Source: Streptomyces gossypii (GTDB lineage: Bacteria > Actinomycetota > Actinomycetes > Streptomycetales > Streptomycetaceae). From it: a DNA stretch of 64,000 bases. Shown in pieces: positions 27,928 through 37,174 of the stretch. The translations under genes and the position numbers were made by a program. Position 1 is the first letter of the stretch. Each line of letters starts with the position of its first letter. The notes below the pieces were generated by a model, which was given only the letters and a program-made list of their open reading frames with translations, was not told the DNA's origin and searched no databases. The stretch lies in assembly GCF_025165795.1 (NCBI RefSeq), contig NZ_JAJAGO010000004.1:434001-498000 (forward strand), written 5' to 3'.

Positions 27928-29214
27928 CTACGCGCTCTTCTCGTGCCGCTCCGGCTCGTCCGTGCGGCGGCGGGGCACCAGAGTCGGGTTCACGTTGGAG
28001 TGAACGACCTCGTCGGTGATCACGACCCGCTCGACGTCCTTGCGGGACGGCACCTCATACATCACCGACTGCAGGACCTCTTCCATGATGGCCCGCAGGC
28101 CGCGCGCGCCGGTGCCGCGCAGGATCGCCTGGTCGGCGATGGCCTCCAGCGCCGGGCGGTCGAAGTCCAGCTCCACGCCGTCCAGCTCGAACAGCCGCTG
28201 GTACTGCTTGACCAGGGCGTTACGCGGCTCCATCAGGATCTGGAGCAGCGCCTCGCGGTCGAGGTTGTGCACGCTGGTGATCACCGGCAGCCGCCCGATG
28301 AACTCCGGGATCATCCCGAACTTCACCAGGTCCTCCGGCATGATCTCCTCGAACTGGTTGCTCTCCTCGATCTCCCGCTTGGAGCGGATCGTCGCCCCGA
28401 AGCCGATGCCCTTGGCACCCGCCCGCGACTCGATGATCTTCTCCAGCCCGGCGAACGCGCCGCCCACGATGAACAGCACGTTCGTCGTGTCGATCTGGAT
28501 GAACTCCTGGTGCGGGTGCTTGCGCCCGCCCTGCGGGGGCACCGAGGCCGTGGACCCTTCGAGGATCTTCAGCAGCGCCTGCTGCACACCCTCCCCGGAG
28601 ACGTCCCGGGTGATCGACGGGTTCTCGCTCTTGCGGGCGACCTTGTCGATCTCGTCGATGTAGATGATGCCGGTCTCGGCCTTCTTCACATCGTAGTCAG
28701 CGGCCTGGATCAGCTTGAGCAGGATGTTCTCGACGTCCTCCCCCACGTACCCGGCCTCCGTCAGCGCGGTGGCGTCGGCGATCGCGAAGGGCACGTTCAG
28801 CATCCGGGCCAGCGTCTGCGCCAGCAGTGTCTTGCCGGAGCCGGTGGGGCCGAGGAGCAGGATGTTGGACTTGGACAGCTCAATGCCGTCGTCCCGCCCC
28901 TGCCCGGTGGAGTTCTCCCCCGCCTGCACTCGCTTGTAGTGGTTGTAGACCGCTACGGAGAGGGCCTTCTTGGCGGACTCCTGCCCGACCACGTAGCCCT
29001 CGAGGAACTCGTAGATCTCGCGCGGCTTGGGCAGCTCGTCCCAACGCACTTCGGAGGTCTCGGCGAGCTCCTCTTCGATGATCTCGTTACAGAGATCGAT
29101 GCACTCGTCGCAGATGTAGACACCCGGCCCCGCGATGAGCTTCTTCACCTGCTTCTGGCTCTTGCCGCAGAACGAGCACTTGAGCAGATCGCCGCCATCA
29201 CCGATGCGTGCCAC
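27928..29214 (-). CDS. clpX: ClpX, ATP-dependent unfoldase subunit of Clp protease
   Basis: The protein is 428 aa from GTG 29214 (reads MARIGDGG), preceded by AGGGGA; the frame extends further upstream without family similarity. The N-terminal zinc-binding domain has C-S-F-C and C-D-E-C. The AAA+ module has Walker A G-P-T-G-S-G-K-T and Walker B I-Y-I-D-E-I-D. The I-G-F-type loop that contacts ClpP is present as I-G-F-G. It unfolds substrates and feeds them to ClpP1P2. It lies downstream of clpP1-clpP2, separated by 168 bp, so it may have its own promoter. Confidence 0.97.
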   Translation of the reverse strand: MARIGDGGDLLKCSFCGKSQKQVKKLIAGPGVYICDECIDLCNEIIEEELAETSEVRWDELPKPREIYEFLEGYVVGQESAKKALSVAVYNHYKRVQAGENSTGQGRDDGIELSKSNILLLGPTGSGKTLLAQTLARMLNVPFAIADATALTEAGYVGEDVENILLKLIQAADYDVKKAETGIIYIDEIDKVARKSENPSITRDVSGEGVQQALLKILEGSTASVPPQGGRKHPHQEFIQIDTTNVLFIVGGAFAGLEKIIESRAGAKGIGFGATIRSKREIEESNQFEEIMPEDLVKFGMIPEFIGRLPVITSVHNLDREALLQILMEPRNALVKQYQRLFELDGVELDFDRPALEAIADQAILRGTGARGLRAIMEEVLQSVMYEVPSRKDVERVVITDEVVHSNVNPTLVPRRRTDEPERHEKSA

Positions 29215-29382
29215 GAGGTGCTTCCCCTTCGCCTGGGATCCGTCCGCTCCGACGGACCGAGGTACATGCACTCCGACGGTACCTTGCCGCACCGCCGAAT
29301 TGGGCCCCCCTGGGGCGGACTCGGTGCGGCCGGACCGGTCTTGCCGGCCCGGCCCCAGCCGTCCGAAGGGGGCCCCAGGACA

Positions 29383-30060
29383 TCAACCCAGACCGACCGA
29401 GGTCTTGCGCGTCGCCACGATCTGGTCAATCAGCCCGTACTCCAGGGACTCCTCAGCGGTGAGGATCTTGTCGCGCTCGATGTCGTCGCGAATCGTCTCG
29501 ATGTCCTTGGTGGAGTGCCGGGAGAGCAGCTCCTCCAGCTGGTCCCGCATCCGCTGGACCTCCCTGGCGGCGATCTCCAGGTCGGAGACCTGGCCGCGGC
29601 CGGTCTCGCTGTACGGCTGGTGGATCATGACGCGGGCGTTCGGCAGCGCCATCCGCTTGCCCGGCGAACCGGCGGCCAGCAGCACGGCCGCGGCGGAGGC
29701 CGCCTGGCCCATGCACACGGTCTGGATCTCCGGCTTCACGAACTGCATCGTGTCGTAGATCGCGGTGAGCGCCGTGAAGGAGCCACCGGGGCTGTTGATG
29801 TAGACGGAGATGTCGCGGTCCGGGTCCATCGACTCCAGGCACAGCAGCTGCGCCATGACGTCGTTGGCGGAGGCGTCGTCGATCTGCACTCCGAGGAAGA
29901 TCACGCGCTCCTCGAAGAGCTTCGCATAGGGGTCGTACTCGCGCACGCCCTGCGAGGTGCGCTCGACGAAGCGCGGGATGACGTAGCGGGCCTCGGGTGA
30001 CGGGCCGGTGTACCGGGCCTGAAGGCCGTCGTAGAGCCCGGCGCCGGGGAAGTTGTTCAT
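29383..30060 (-). CDS. clpP2: ClpP2, serine protease subunit of Clp
   Basis: The protein is 225 aa from ATG 30060 (MNNFPGAG). It is a ClpP-family peptidase with the nucleophile Ser in G-Q-A-A-S-A-A-A, the His in M-I-H-Q-P, and the Asp downstream in the helix region. The tetradecamer forms with ClpP1 and works with ClpX or ClpC. The gene follows clpP1 by 83 bp; the pair is transcribed together and in Streptomyces is activated by ClgR. The N-terminal 20 or so residues are likely removed by self-processing. Confidence 0.96.
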   Translation of the reverse strand: MNNFPGAGLYDGLQARYTGPSPEARYVIPRFVERTSQGVREYDPYAKLFEERVIFLGVQIDDASANDVMAQLLCLESMDPDRDISVYINSPGGSFTALTAIYDTMQFVKPEIQTVCMGQAASAAAVLLAAGSPGKRMALPNARVMIHQPYSETGRGQVSDLEIAAREVQRMRDQLEELLSRHSTKDIETIRDDIERDKILTAEESLEYGLIDQIVATRKTSVGLG

Positions 30061-30143
30061 CGGAGTGTTCTCCTGGTGATCAGCTGGCTGCGGTTGGAGG
30101 CTGGGGTACCGCCCCGCGGCGGACCCTCCTGCGTCGGCGGGAC

Positions 30144-30761
30144 TCACGCGCCCGTGCCGCCGCCGCCCGGAATCTGGGCCGCGGAGCCGTAGACCTCGTC
30201 GATCAGGCCGTACTCCTTGGCCTCCTGCGCGTTGAACCAGCGGTCGCGGTCGGCGTCCCGGGTCCACTGCTCGACGGACTGGCCGGTGTGCAGCGCCGAG
30301 AGCTCGGCCATCTTCTTCTTCGTACGGAGCAGCTGCTCCGCGTGGATCTTGATGTCCGAGGCGGAACCGGCGAGACCGGCGGACGGCTGGTGGATCAGCA
30401 CCTCGGCGTTCGGCAGCGCGAAGCGCTTGCCCGGGGTGCCGGCGCTCAGCAGGAACTGACCCATGGAGGCGGCGAGGCCCATGGCGATGGTCACCACGTC
30501 GTTCTTGATGTACTGCATGGTGTCGTAGATCGCCATGCCGGCCGTGATCGAGCCGCCGGGGCTGTTGATGTAAAGGTAGATGTCCTTGTCCGGGTCGGCG
30601 GCAAGGAGCAGAAGCTGTGCGGTGATCTTGTTGGCGATATCGTCGTCAACCGCCTGGCCGAGGAAGATAATCCGCTCGTTGAGCAGTCGGTTGTAGACCT
30701 GGTCGCCGAGGCCGCCACCGAAGTTGGGCTCAGCGGCGGCAGAAGGCATCGGAAGCGTCAC
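30144..30761 (-). CDS. clpP1: ClpP1, serine protease subunit of Clp
   Basis: This 205-aa ClpP peptidase has its Ser in G-L-A-A-S-M-G-Q and its His in L-I-H-Q-P. I set the start at GTG 30761 (reads [11 protein letters not shown]), matching the usual short leader; ATG 30749 is an alternative. It forms the mixed ClpP1P2 core. The C-terminal G-G-G-G-T-G-A is typical of Streptomyces ClpP1. Upstream lies a candidate ClgR operator, consistent with induction when Clp substrates accumulate. Confidence 0.96.
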   Translation of the reverse strand: MTLPMPSAAAEPNFGGGLGDQVYNRLLNERIIFLGQAVDDDIANKITAQLLLLAADPDKDIYLYINSPGGSITAGMAIYDTMQYIKNDVVTIAMGLAASMGQFLLSAGTPGKRFALPNAEVLIHQPSAGLAGSASDIKIHAEQLLRTKKKMAELSALHTGQSVEQWTRDADRDRWFNAQEAKEYGLIDEVYGSAAQIPGGGGTGA

Positions 30762-30934
30762 GTGTCCACCTGCTCGTGTCCGGACGGCTGCGACTGGGCG
30801 TGGCCGTCACTGGCGTCTTTACGGGCACGGGGCGACTCCGGCAACCCCTCTGGGGCTCGTACCGGTACACCCCTGCCCTCGTATCTATGGACCCTAACGC
30901 GCTGGTCGGCGGGCGCCATCCCGCATCCGGAACT

Positions 30935-30948
30935 GTTCGCTGTGAGCG
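30935..30948 (+). promoter_or_regulatory. candidate ClgR operator upstream of clpP1
   Basis: The sequence GTTCGC-TGTGA-GCG fits the published Streptomyces ClgR consensus GTTCGC-N5-GCG exactly. It is about 175-190 bp upstream of the clpP1 start, a reasonable distance if the promoter is just downstream of it. ClgR is the known activator of clpP1P2. The match is short, so binding is inferred. Confidence 0.6.
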
Positions 30949-30997
30949 CAGGTTCACAGGTGGCGTGCCTGCCCAGGAACAGGGTGAGGGAGCACGC

Positions 30998-31031
30998 GAC
31001 GGGCCCGTACGCGATGGCGTACGGGCCCGTC
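30998..31031 (-). terminator. hairpin terminator of tig
   Basis: A perfect 15-bp stem (30998-31012 with 31017-31031) closes on a 4-base loop, 43 bp after the tig stop. This is one of the strongest hairpins in the window and should separate tig from clpP1 transcription. Confidence 0.85.
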
Positions 31032-31073
31032 GTCGGCGTGCGGGGCCTGCGTGAGGCCCGCCGTGCGGTGCCG

Positions 31074-32513
31074 TCAGGCGCCGGGCTTGGTCTCCGCCTC
31101 GTCGCCGCCCGCGGCCGGGGCCTCGTCGGCGGCGGACTCCGCTGCCTCACCGGCCTCGTCGGACTCGGCAGCGTCCACAGCGACCGTCTCGGCGGTCTCG
31201 TCCTCGTCGTCGAGGTCGACGACCTCGCCGTTGCTGTCCTTCACCGTCGCGGCCTCGACCACGACCGCGAGCGCCTTGCCGCGGGCGACCTCGCCGACGA
31301 GCATCGGCACCTGGCCGCCCTCGACGACCGCCTTGGCGAACTGGTCGGGGCTCATGCCGGAGGACTGCGCACGCCGCATGAGGTGCTCGGTGAGCTCCTC
31401 CTGACTGACGTTCAGCTTCTCCTTGTTGACCAGCTCGTCCAGGATGAACTGCGTCCGGATGCCCTTCTCCGCCTGCTCCTTGAGCTCGGCGTCGAAGTCC
31501 TCCTCGGACTTGTCCTGCATCCGGAGGTAGCCCTCGAGGTCCAGGCCCATCTGGCTGAGCTGGTGGTTGATCAGGTTGTGCTTGCGGCTGCTGATCTCGT
31601 CTTCGAGGAGCTTCTCGGGGACGGGGATCTCGACGAGGCCGATGAGGGCGTCGAGCACCTTCTCCTGGGCCTCGGTGGCCTGCTCGTACTTCTTCGACTG
31701 CGCCAGCCGCTTGCGGCTGTCCTCGCGGACCTCCTCAAGCGTGTCGAACTCGCTGGCCAGCTGGGCGAATTCGTCGTCCAGCTCGGGGAGCTCGCGGCTG
31801 GAGACCGTCTGGACGTCCACCTTGACCTCGGCCTCGCGGCCCTCGGCGGAGCCGCCCTTGAGCTCGGAGGTGAAGGTCGCGGAACCGCCGGCCTCGAGGC
31901 CGGTGACGGCGGCGTCGATGCCCTCGAGCAACTCGCCGGAGCCGATCGTGTAGTCGACGCCCTGTGCGACGCCGTCCTCCAGCACCTCACCGTCGATCTT
32001 CGCCTCGAGGTCGACCTTCACGACGTCACCCTCGGCGGCGGGGCGCTCCACGACCGTGGTGGAGGCGAAACGCTCGCGGAGCTGGTCGACGGCCTTGTCC
32101 ACCTCCTCGTCGGAGATGTCGGCGGCCTCGACCGTGACCTCGATGCCGGAGTAGTCCGGGATCTCGATCTCGGGGCGGATGTCCACCTCGGCGGTGAAGG
32201 ACAGCAGCTCGTTGTCCTTCAGGTCGGTGATGTCGACCTCCGGCTGGCCGAGCGGGTTGAGCTCGCCCTCCTCGACGGCCGACTGGTACAGCTTCGGCAG
32301 CGCGTCGTTGACGGCCTCCTCCAGCACCGCGCCGCGCCCGAACCGCTGGTCGATCACGCGGGCAGGGATCTTGCCCTTACGGAAGCCCGGCACCGTGACC
32401 TGCTGGTTGATCTTCTTGTACGCCGCGTCGAGGCTGTCCTTGAGCTCCTCGAAGGGCACCTCGACTGTGAGCCGAACCCGGGTCGGGTTCAGGGTCTCCA
32501 CGGCGCTCTTCAC
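31074..32513 (-). CDS. tig: trigger factor, ribosome-bound chaperone and peptidyl-prolyl isomerase
   Basis: This 479-aa protein has an N-terminal ribosome-binding domain, with the signature loop visible as G-F-R-K-G-K-I-P near residue 45. A middle FKBP-like prolyl isomerase domain and C-terminal helical arms follow. The final 50 or so residues are an acidic Glu/Asp/Ala tail, usual in actinobacterial trigger factors. It binds nascent chains at the ribosome exit. It lies upstream of clpP1-clpP2-clpX in the same orientation, the classical tig-clp order, but a strong terminator intervenes. Confidence 0.96.
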   Translation of the reverse strand: MKSAVETLNPTRVRLTVEVPFEELKDSLDAAYKKINQQVTVPGFRKGKIPARVIDQRFGRGAVLEEAVNDALPKLYQSAVEEGELNPLGQPEVDITDLKDNELLSFTAEVDIRPEIEIPDYSGIEVTVEAADISDEEVDKAVDQLRERFASTTVVERPAAEGDVVKVDLEAKIDGEVLEDGVAQGVDYTIGSGELLEGIDAAVTGLEAGGSATFTSELKGGSAEGREAEVKVDVQTVSSRELPELDDEFAQLASEFDTLEEVREDSRKRLAQSKKYEQATEAQEKVLDALIGLVEIPVPEKLLEDEISSRKHNLINHQLSQMGLDLEGYLRMQDKSEEDFDAELKEQAEKGIRTQFILDELVNKEKLNVSQEELTEHLMRRAQSSGMSPDQFAKAVVEGGQVPMLVGEVARGKALAVVVEAATVKDSNGEVVDLDDEDETAETVAVDAAESDEAGEAAESAADEAPAAGGDEAETKPGA

Positions 32514-32639
32514 GGTCGATCTCCTTGGGGCTGACTGCTAGTGGGCATTTAGGGGCAAATGGGGTACTTCTGACGGTGCGCCCCGTATGCGACACGAGTA
32601 TGCGGACACGACACAGGCACGCGTGTCTCTCATAGTACG

Positions 32640-32716
32640 TGGTCGGGGTGGCCGGATTCGAACCGACGACCTTCCGCTCCCAAAGCGGACGCGCTACCAA
32701 GCTGCGCCACACCCCG
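32640..32716 (-). tRNA. tRNA-Pro (anticodon TGG), CCA encoded
   Basis: Read on the minus strand, a full cloverleaf folds with acceptor CGGGGTG/CACCCCG, anticodon loop TTTGGGA giving TGG, and T-loop GGTTCGAATCC. The 3' CCA is encoded (32642-32640), giving 77 nt. It decodes CCA/CCN proline codons. Confidence 0.96.
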
Positions 32717-32818
32717 TCGGTGCGACACGTAGCGTACATGCCGTACGATGCACACCGTGCCGCAACGGTCCACGGGTTCGGTCCGGATAGACTCCGACCG
32801 GCCGTGGAAGCGGCGCAC

Positions 32819-32892
32819 GCGGGCGTAGCTCAATGGTAGAGCCCTGGTCTTCCAAACCAGCTACGCGGGTTCGATTCCCGTCGCCCGCTCCA
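32819..32892 (+). tRNA. tRNA-Gly (anticodon TCC), CCA encoded
   Basis: The cloverleaf has acceptor GCGGGCG/CGCCCGC, anticodon loop CTTCCAA giving TCC, and T-loop GGTTCGATTCC. Discriminator T and encoded CCA (32890-32892) complete 74 nt. It is divergent from the tRNA-Pro gene, about 100 bp away. Confidence 0.96.
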
Positions 32893-32945
32893 GCCGGAAT
32901 CCGGCCCGGCCCCGCCAAGGGGCAGGGCCGGAAGGCCGTCCCGCC

Positions 32946-33140
32946 TCAGAAGTCGATGTCGTTGATCGCGTTCGCGATCGAGTCCATGGTGTCGTTGATG
33001 GTCGGCGCCGCGCCGGTGGAGGCCAGGAAGAAGCCGAAGAGCACCGCGACGACAGCGGGCCCGGCCTTTATGTTGCCGCCTCGGACCATCACCACCAGGA
33101 TGATCCCCAACAGCAGCACCACAGACAGTGAAATGGCCAC
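32946..33140 (-). CDS. small membrane protein
   Basis: The 64 aa form two hydrophobic helices (about residues 3-19 and 27-46) joined by a short R-G-G-N loop, ending in an acidic D-S-I-A-N-A-I-N-D-I-D-F tail. I recall similar small proteins next to this tRNA in other Streptomyces, which supports a real gene. No function is known. The start is ATG 33140. Confidence 0.75.
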   Translation of the reverse strand: MAISLSVVLLLGIILVVMVRGGNIKAGPAVVAVLFGFFLASTGAAPTINDTMDSIANAINDIDF

Positions 33141-33675
33141 AACTGATCACACCCTCGGTCGGAACGCCTCACCCGGCCCGGGAGCCTGCCGCCACTGAAC
33201 TCGACGCCACTGACACCCCCGCCCGCAACCATCGTGCCACCAACTCCCCCGGAGATGGAGCCGGGTGGCACGCCGGGATGCCACTCGGCCCCTCCTGGCG
33301 AGACCTGCGGGCACGGCCGGCCAGCGGCGATCCGGGTGATCCGCCGTGCTCCATTCGGAAAACACGCGACACGCCCGAAGCAAATCCGGCCCCCGTATTT
33401 CTTCCGCGTGAATGCAGCATGCAACGAAGTCCATTACCGATATCCCGAACAACCTTGTGCCCCGCGCCCGCAGAATCACCGATTCGTTGCGGAATAGATC
33501 GTTCCACTAACCGCATCAGCCCTGCATATGCCCCATTTAATCACCCCGAAGCACCACAAAAAAGACATCCGCCTCTTGACATTCGCCTGCCCGTCCGCAG
33601 GGCCCCTCGAATGAGCCGAGCGAAACGCGAAACGGGCAGCAGCAGAATTTACTCCGCCCCCGTCGAACAGCTATC
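33141..33675. other. intergenic region, no gene seen
   Basis: These 535 bases separate the small membrane gene from the acyltransferase. The part from about 33400 to 33660 is AT-richer than the rest of the window. Frames on either strand are short and low quality. A TTGACA at about 33587 is not followed by a good -10 at normal spacing. Confidence 0.55.
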
Positions 33676-34836
33676 GTGCTGCAGATGTTGCACGCTCGTT
33701 ATGAGCGGGCCCCGCTCCCCCCGGCCCGCCCTGAGACGCCTCCCCCCACGTCTGCGGACCAGCCGCCCCAGCCGGACGCCGAGTCCGGGGCGAAGCAACG
33801 TGATCCCTTCTTCGACAACGCGAAGTACCTGACGATCCTCCTGGTCGGCATAGGGCACGCCTGGGACCCTCTGCGCGCCGACAGCCGCTCCGCCGAAGCC
33901 CTCTACTACGTCGTCTACACCTTCCACATGCCGGCGTTCATCATCATCTCCGGCTACCTCTCCCGCTCCTTCACGGGCAGGCCGGGTCAGCTCCAGCGCT
34001 TGGTCACCGGCGTCGTGGTGCCGTATCTGGTCTTCGAGACCGTCTACACCTTCTTCATGCGCTGGGCCGACAACCCCGAGCGCGAGTTCAGTTACCAGCA
34101 GCCGGGCTTCGCCCTCTGGTTCCTCGTCGCCCTGTTCGTCTGGCGTATCACCACCCCGCTGTGGAAGAGCATGCGGTGGCCGGTGCCGGTCTCGCTGGCA
34201 GTCGCGCTGGGGGCCAGCGTCACCCCCAGCATCGGCGAGGACCTGAACCTGATGCGTGTCTTCCAGTTCCTGCCGTTCTTCGTCCTCGGTCTGCAACTGC
34301 GCCCGGAGCACTTCGAGATCGCCAAGCGCCGGTCCATGCGGGTGGCGGCGGTGCCGGTCAGCGTGCTGACGCTGGTCTTCGCCTACTGGGCCGTGCCCCG
34401 GATGGACAAGGCGTGGTTCCTGCACGACAAGTCGGCCGAGGAGATGGGGGTGCCTTCCTGGGTGGGGGCGACGATGTATCTGGCGCTGTTCGGCTGCGCC
34501 ATCGTCCTCACCGCCTGCTTCCTCGCCTGGGTGCCGCGCCGCCGGATGTGGTTCACCGCGCTGGGCGGCGGCACGCTCTACGCCTATCTGCTGCACATCT
34601 ACCCGATCAAGCTCTCGCGCGAGTTCGACTGGTACGAGATGGACTGGGTCGATCATCCGTTCAGCCGAGTCCTCATCACCCTCATCGCCATGGCGATGAT
34701 GACCGTGCTGTGTACGACATTCGTTCAGCGGCTCTTCCGCCCCGTGCTGGAGCCGAAGATGGAGTGGTTCTTCAAGGAGGACGCGGTCGCGAAGGCCAAG
34801 GACCGCGCCCGGAAGCGCGAGCCAGTCGACCGCTGA
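33676..34836 (+). CDS. acyltransferase-3 family membrane protein
   Basis: The protein is 386 aa, with GTG 33676 or ATG 33685 as start; neither has a clear ribosome site. After about 45 Pro-rich residues comes F-D-N-A-K-Y-L-T-I-L-L-V, the conserved opening of the acyltransferase-3 family, then G-I-G-H-A, with the His usually essential. About ten TM helices follow, including Y-L-L-H-I-Y-P. Such enzymes O-acylate sugars, peptidoglycan or polyketides at the membrane. The substrate cannot be told from the context: the neighbours are tRNAs and a VapBC pair. Confidence 0.88.
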   Translation: MLQMLHARYERAPLPPARPETPPPTSADQPPQPDAESGAKQRDPFFDNAKYLTILLVGIGHAWDPLRADSRSAEALYYVVYTFHMPAFIIISGYLSRSFTGRPGQLQRLVTGVVVPYLVFETVYTFFMRWADNPEREFSYQQPGFALWFLVALFVWRITTPLWKSMRWPVPVSLAVALGASVTPSIGEDLNLMRVFQFLPFFVLGLQLRPEHFEIAKRRSMRVAAVPVSVLTLVFAYWAVPRMDKAWFLHDKSAEEMGVPSWVGATMYLALFGCAIVLTACFLAWVPRRRMWFTALGGGTLYAYLLHIYPIKLSREFDWYEMDWVDHPFSRVLITLIAMAMMTVLCTTFVQRLFRPVLEPKMEWFFKEDAVAKAKDRARKREPVDR

Positions 34837-34879
34837 TCCCGCCCGCTCCCCGAGTGCCGTCGTCCGGTTACCCACGGCG

Positions 34880-34931
34880 TTGACCGGGCGTTGCCGCCAT
34901 GCTTGATACATTACCTTCAAAGGTTACCCAC
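34880..34931 (+). promoter_or_regulatory. candidate vapB promoter and operator
   Basis: TTGACC (34880-34885), a 17-bp spacer and TTGATA (34903-34908) form a weak promoter. Just downstream, ACCTT-CA-AAGGT (34913-34924) is a palindrome, and GGTTACCCAC occurs at 34866-34875 and again at 34922-34931. VapBC complexes usually autorepress through such repeats. Confidence 0.45.
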
Positions 34932-34943
34932 ATAGGAGGGGTC

Positions 34944-35162
34944 ATGGCGGCGACACAGATCGACATCGATGACGAGGCCCTGGCCGACGCCATGCGGCTG
35001 TCCGGGGCCCGCACCAAGAAGGAGACCGTGAACCTCGCCCTGCGCGAGTACGCGGAACGCCGGCGGCGGACCGAAGCGCGCCTGCGGCACTTCCGCAACG
35101 CCGCAGACTGGGACGAGGGGGCTTCCCTGGGGCCGCAGGCCGACGCGAAGGGCGCAGCCTGA
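34944..35162 (+). CDS. vapB: VapB-family antitoxin
   Basis: The 72 aa begin at ATG 34944 after a strong AGGAGGGG. The N-terminal half is a ribbon-helix-helix fold (T-Q-I-D-I-D-D-E-A-L-A-D-A), as in type II antitoxins of the VapB/DUF2191 group. The C-terminal arm (A-R-L-R-H-F-R-N-A-A-D-W-D) would wrap and block the toxin. It is followed 2 bp later by the PIN toxin, forming one operon that the pair probably autoregulates. Confidence 0.9.
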   Translation: MAATQIDIDDEALADAMRLSGARTKKETVNLALREYAERRRRTEARLRHFRNAADWDEGASLGPQADAKGAA

Positions 35163-35164
35163 CC

Positions 35165-35581
35165 ATGCTCCGCTACCTCGCCGACTCAGCGGCGGTCTGG
35201 CGCATGCAGCGCGACGCCGGGCTGAATGACGCGTGGGGACACGAGATCGATGAGGGAGCGGTCGGCTCCTGTCAGCCACAGCGCTCGGAGTTCAGACGCT
35301 CAGCACGCAACCTCCGCGAGTTCGACGAGATGACCGACATGTTCGGCGACCTCTACCCGGACGCGCCCGTTCCCAAGACCGCGTGGTCGTGGATCGAGGC
35401 GGCCCAGTACCGGCTGGCGAGGCACGGACAGCACCGGAGTCTCTCGGTGGTCGACTGGCTGGTCTGCGCGACAGCGGTGCACCACGGACTCGTCGTGCTC
35501 CACGACGACAAGGATTTCGCTGCGGCCGCGCGGCTCCTCATCGACCTGCGCGAGAGAAACGTGAACGCGGTCGGCCCGTGA
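35165..35581 (+). CDS. vapC: VapC-family PIN-domain ribonuclease toxin
   Basis: This 138-aa PIN-domain protein carries the acidic metal-binding residues: Asp in Y-L-A-D-S-A-A, Glu in Q-R-S-E-F, Asp in S-V-V-D-W-L and the final acidic pair in L-H-D-D-K-D-F. VapC toxins cleave RNA, often tRNA, when freed from VapB. It starts 2 bp after vapB. The stop (35579-35581) lies 1 bp before a MITE-like repeat that may end transcription. Confidence 0.9.
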   Translation: MLRYLADSAAVWRMQRDAGLNDAWGHEIDEGAVGSCQPQRSEFRRSARNLREFDEMTDMFGDLYPDAPVPKTAWSWIEAAQYRLARHGQHRSLSVVDWLVCATAVHHGLVVLHDDKDFAAAARLLIDLRERNVNAVGP

Positions 35582-35582
35582 C

Positions 35583-35760
35583 CTGGGGCGTGTTGGAGAA
35601 GTAGCGCCGGCCGCCCGGAGGGCGGGTCTCGCGGGGTCCGGTGCGTGCGATCGCAAGGCGGAGGGAGGAGAGCGCAGCGGGCTGCGCCGACGACGGACAA
35701 CGCAGCGAGCGTGCGTGCCAGACCCCGCGAGACAGGCGGGACCTCTCCAACACGCCCCAG
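35583..35760. repeat. MITE-like 178-bp palindromic element, copy 2
   Basis: Terminal inverted repeats of 20 bp (35583-35602 and 35741-35760) differ at one position, and internal segments also pair, so nearly the whole element can fold on itself around TGCGATCGCA. No gene is inside. It sits exactly between the converging vapC and phosphatase genes. The core matches the element at 13015-13177. Confidence 0.85.
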
Positions 35761-35769
35761 TGCGCCGCA

Positions 35770-37005
35770 CTAGTCGCGGCAGATCAGCAGCAGCGCGCGG
35801 TCGTCGTTGACGTCCTTGGCGACGGACTCGATCAGGTGCCAGGCCGCGCCCGCGAAGCCCGACATCACATAGCGGTCGGCCTCCCCGGTGAGGCGGTCGA
35901 TGCCCTCGGACAGGTCGCGCCCGGAGGTCTCGATCAGCCCGTCCGTGAAGAGCATCAGCACGTCGCCGGGCCGCAGGGTCCCCTTGACCGGGTCGAACTG
36001 ACCGCCGTCGTAGATGCCCAGCAGCGGGCCCTCGCCCGACTTCTCCTCCCACCGCCCGGTGCCGCCGGCGCGCTGGAGGGCCGGGACATGACCGGCCGAG
36101 AAGAGTTCGTAGTCGCCGGTGTCCAGGTCCAGCACCAGATGGACGGAGGTGGCGAAGCCCTCGTCCCAGTCCTGGCGGAGCAGATAGCCGTTGGCCGCCG
36201 GGAGGAAGGCGTGCGGGGGCAGCGAGCCCAGCAGTCCGCCGAAGGCACCCGACAGCAGCAGCGCGCGGGAGCCCGCGTCCATGCCCTTGCCGGAGACGTC
36301 GGTGAGGACGACCTCCAGGGTGCGGCTGTCGTGCCCGGTGCGGGCGGCCACCACGAAGTCGCCGGAGAAGGACTGCCCGCCCGCCGGACGCAGCGACATC
36401 TCCCGGTGCCAACCCTTCGGCACAGGCGGCAGTTTGCTCTGCACCCGGATGCGCTCGCGCAGGTCGAAGAGCATGGTGCCGCCGCGGCGCCAGGGCACGC
36501 CCACCCGGCTGCGGAACTGGGCGACGAGCAGCCCGGAGAGCCCGACCGCGGCCACCACCAGGATGGTGCCCGGGGTGACCCGGCCCGCGCCGTCGCCGTA
36601 CGGGGCGAGCGCCGCGGCCGCCACCATCAGCCCGACGGCCGCGGCGGCGTACAGCGCCAGCAGGCTGGCGGGGCGCAGCAGCAGGCCGCCCGCGATGACC
36701 GGCAGGACCAGCGCCTCCGGCGGGCACCAGAGCGGCTGGAAGATGGTGGCGCAGGTCAGGGCGGGCACGGTGAGCAGCAGCGCGGCGAGGGCGATCCAGT
36801 CGGAACCGCCGCCCCGGAAGTAGTCGACGGCGGATCTGCGCATGCCTGTGCGGACCCGGTGCCACGCCTTGTGCGCCTTGAGCGTCCGGGCCGCCTGGGG
36901 AGCGGAGTCCGCTCGACGTGCCGCCATGCTCTGGAACTTTATCGACACCTCCACTCGCACGTCGATTCCCGGGGTGGTGCGAGGTGTTCGGCACGCGGAC
37001 GCCAC
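35770..37005 (-). CDS. SpoIIE/RsbU-type PP2C serine phosphatase with membrane region
   Basis: The protein is up to 411 aa from GTG 37005; an ATG at 36927 (MAARRAD) is a plausible shorter start. Five or so hydrophobic helices (about residues 70-170) precede a PP2C_SpoIIE domain (about 190-410). Its metal-binding Asp residues appear in F-S-G-D-F, L-T-D-V-S-G-K-G and F-T-D-G-L-I-E. Such phosphatases dephosphorylate anti-sigma antagonists and control alternative sigma factors; the partner is not in the window. It is convergent with vapC. Confidence 0.9.
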   Translation of the reverse strand: MASACRTPRTTPGIDVRVEVSIKFQSMAARRADSAPQAARTLKAHKAWHRVRTGMRRSAVDYFRGGGSDWIALAALLLTVPALTCATIFQPLWCPPEALVLPVIAGGLLLRPASLLALYAAAAVGLMVAAAALAPYGDGAGRVTPGTILVVAAVGLSGLLVAQFRSRVGVPWRRGGTMLFDLRERIRVQSKLPPVPKGWHREMSLRPAGGQSFSGDFVVAARTGHDSRTLEVVLTDVSGKGMDAGSRALLLSGAFGGLLGSLPPHAFLPAANGYLLRQDWDEGFATSVHLVLDLDTGDYELFSAGHVPALQRAGGTGRWEEKSGEGPLLGIYDGGQFDPVKGTLRPGDVLMLFTDGLIETSGRDLSEGIDRLTGEADRYVMSGFAGAAWHLIESVAKDVNDDRALLLICRD

Positions 37006-37174
37006 GCGGAGTGCGCCGCCTCGGCCTCCGGTGACGTAGGCGCCCCGACTGCGAACCTCGGGCGCCGGGCGTACGCGGCGGCGTGTCCGAAGGCGCGCGG
37101 GTGCGAGCCGGCATTGCGGTCATTGGCATGGACCTGTTGATTCTTTCCCGTTACCCTCCAGTCGGATGCCTCTA

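Larger units (their letters stand above)
30762..31073. other. clpP1 promoter region and tig terminator (no gene)
   Basis: These 312 bases hold no supported gene. They contain the candidate ClgR site at 30935, a 10-bp palindrome GTACCGGTAC at 30859-30868, and the tig terminator hairpin at 30998-31031. All flanking genes read leftwards. Confidence 0.6.

Noticed and set aside
30940..30959. CRP-like CTGTGA...TCACAG inverted repeat near clpP1
   Set aside because: The spacer between TGTGA and TCACA is 8 rather than 6 bases, and part of the site is shared with the better ClgR match.
29997..32534. Plus-strand frame of 845 codons across clpP1 and tig
   Set aside because: It is antisense to two certain genes and has no recognisable protein features.
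33169..33516. Minus-strand 115-codon frame in the tRNA-acyltransferase gap
   Set aside because: Mixed composition, no ribosome site, no helix or family pattern, and AT-richer DNA unlike coding sequence in this window.
35583..35760. Functional insertion sequence
   Set aside because: It is only 178 bp and encodes no transposase, so it can at most be a non-autonomous element.
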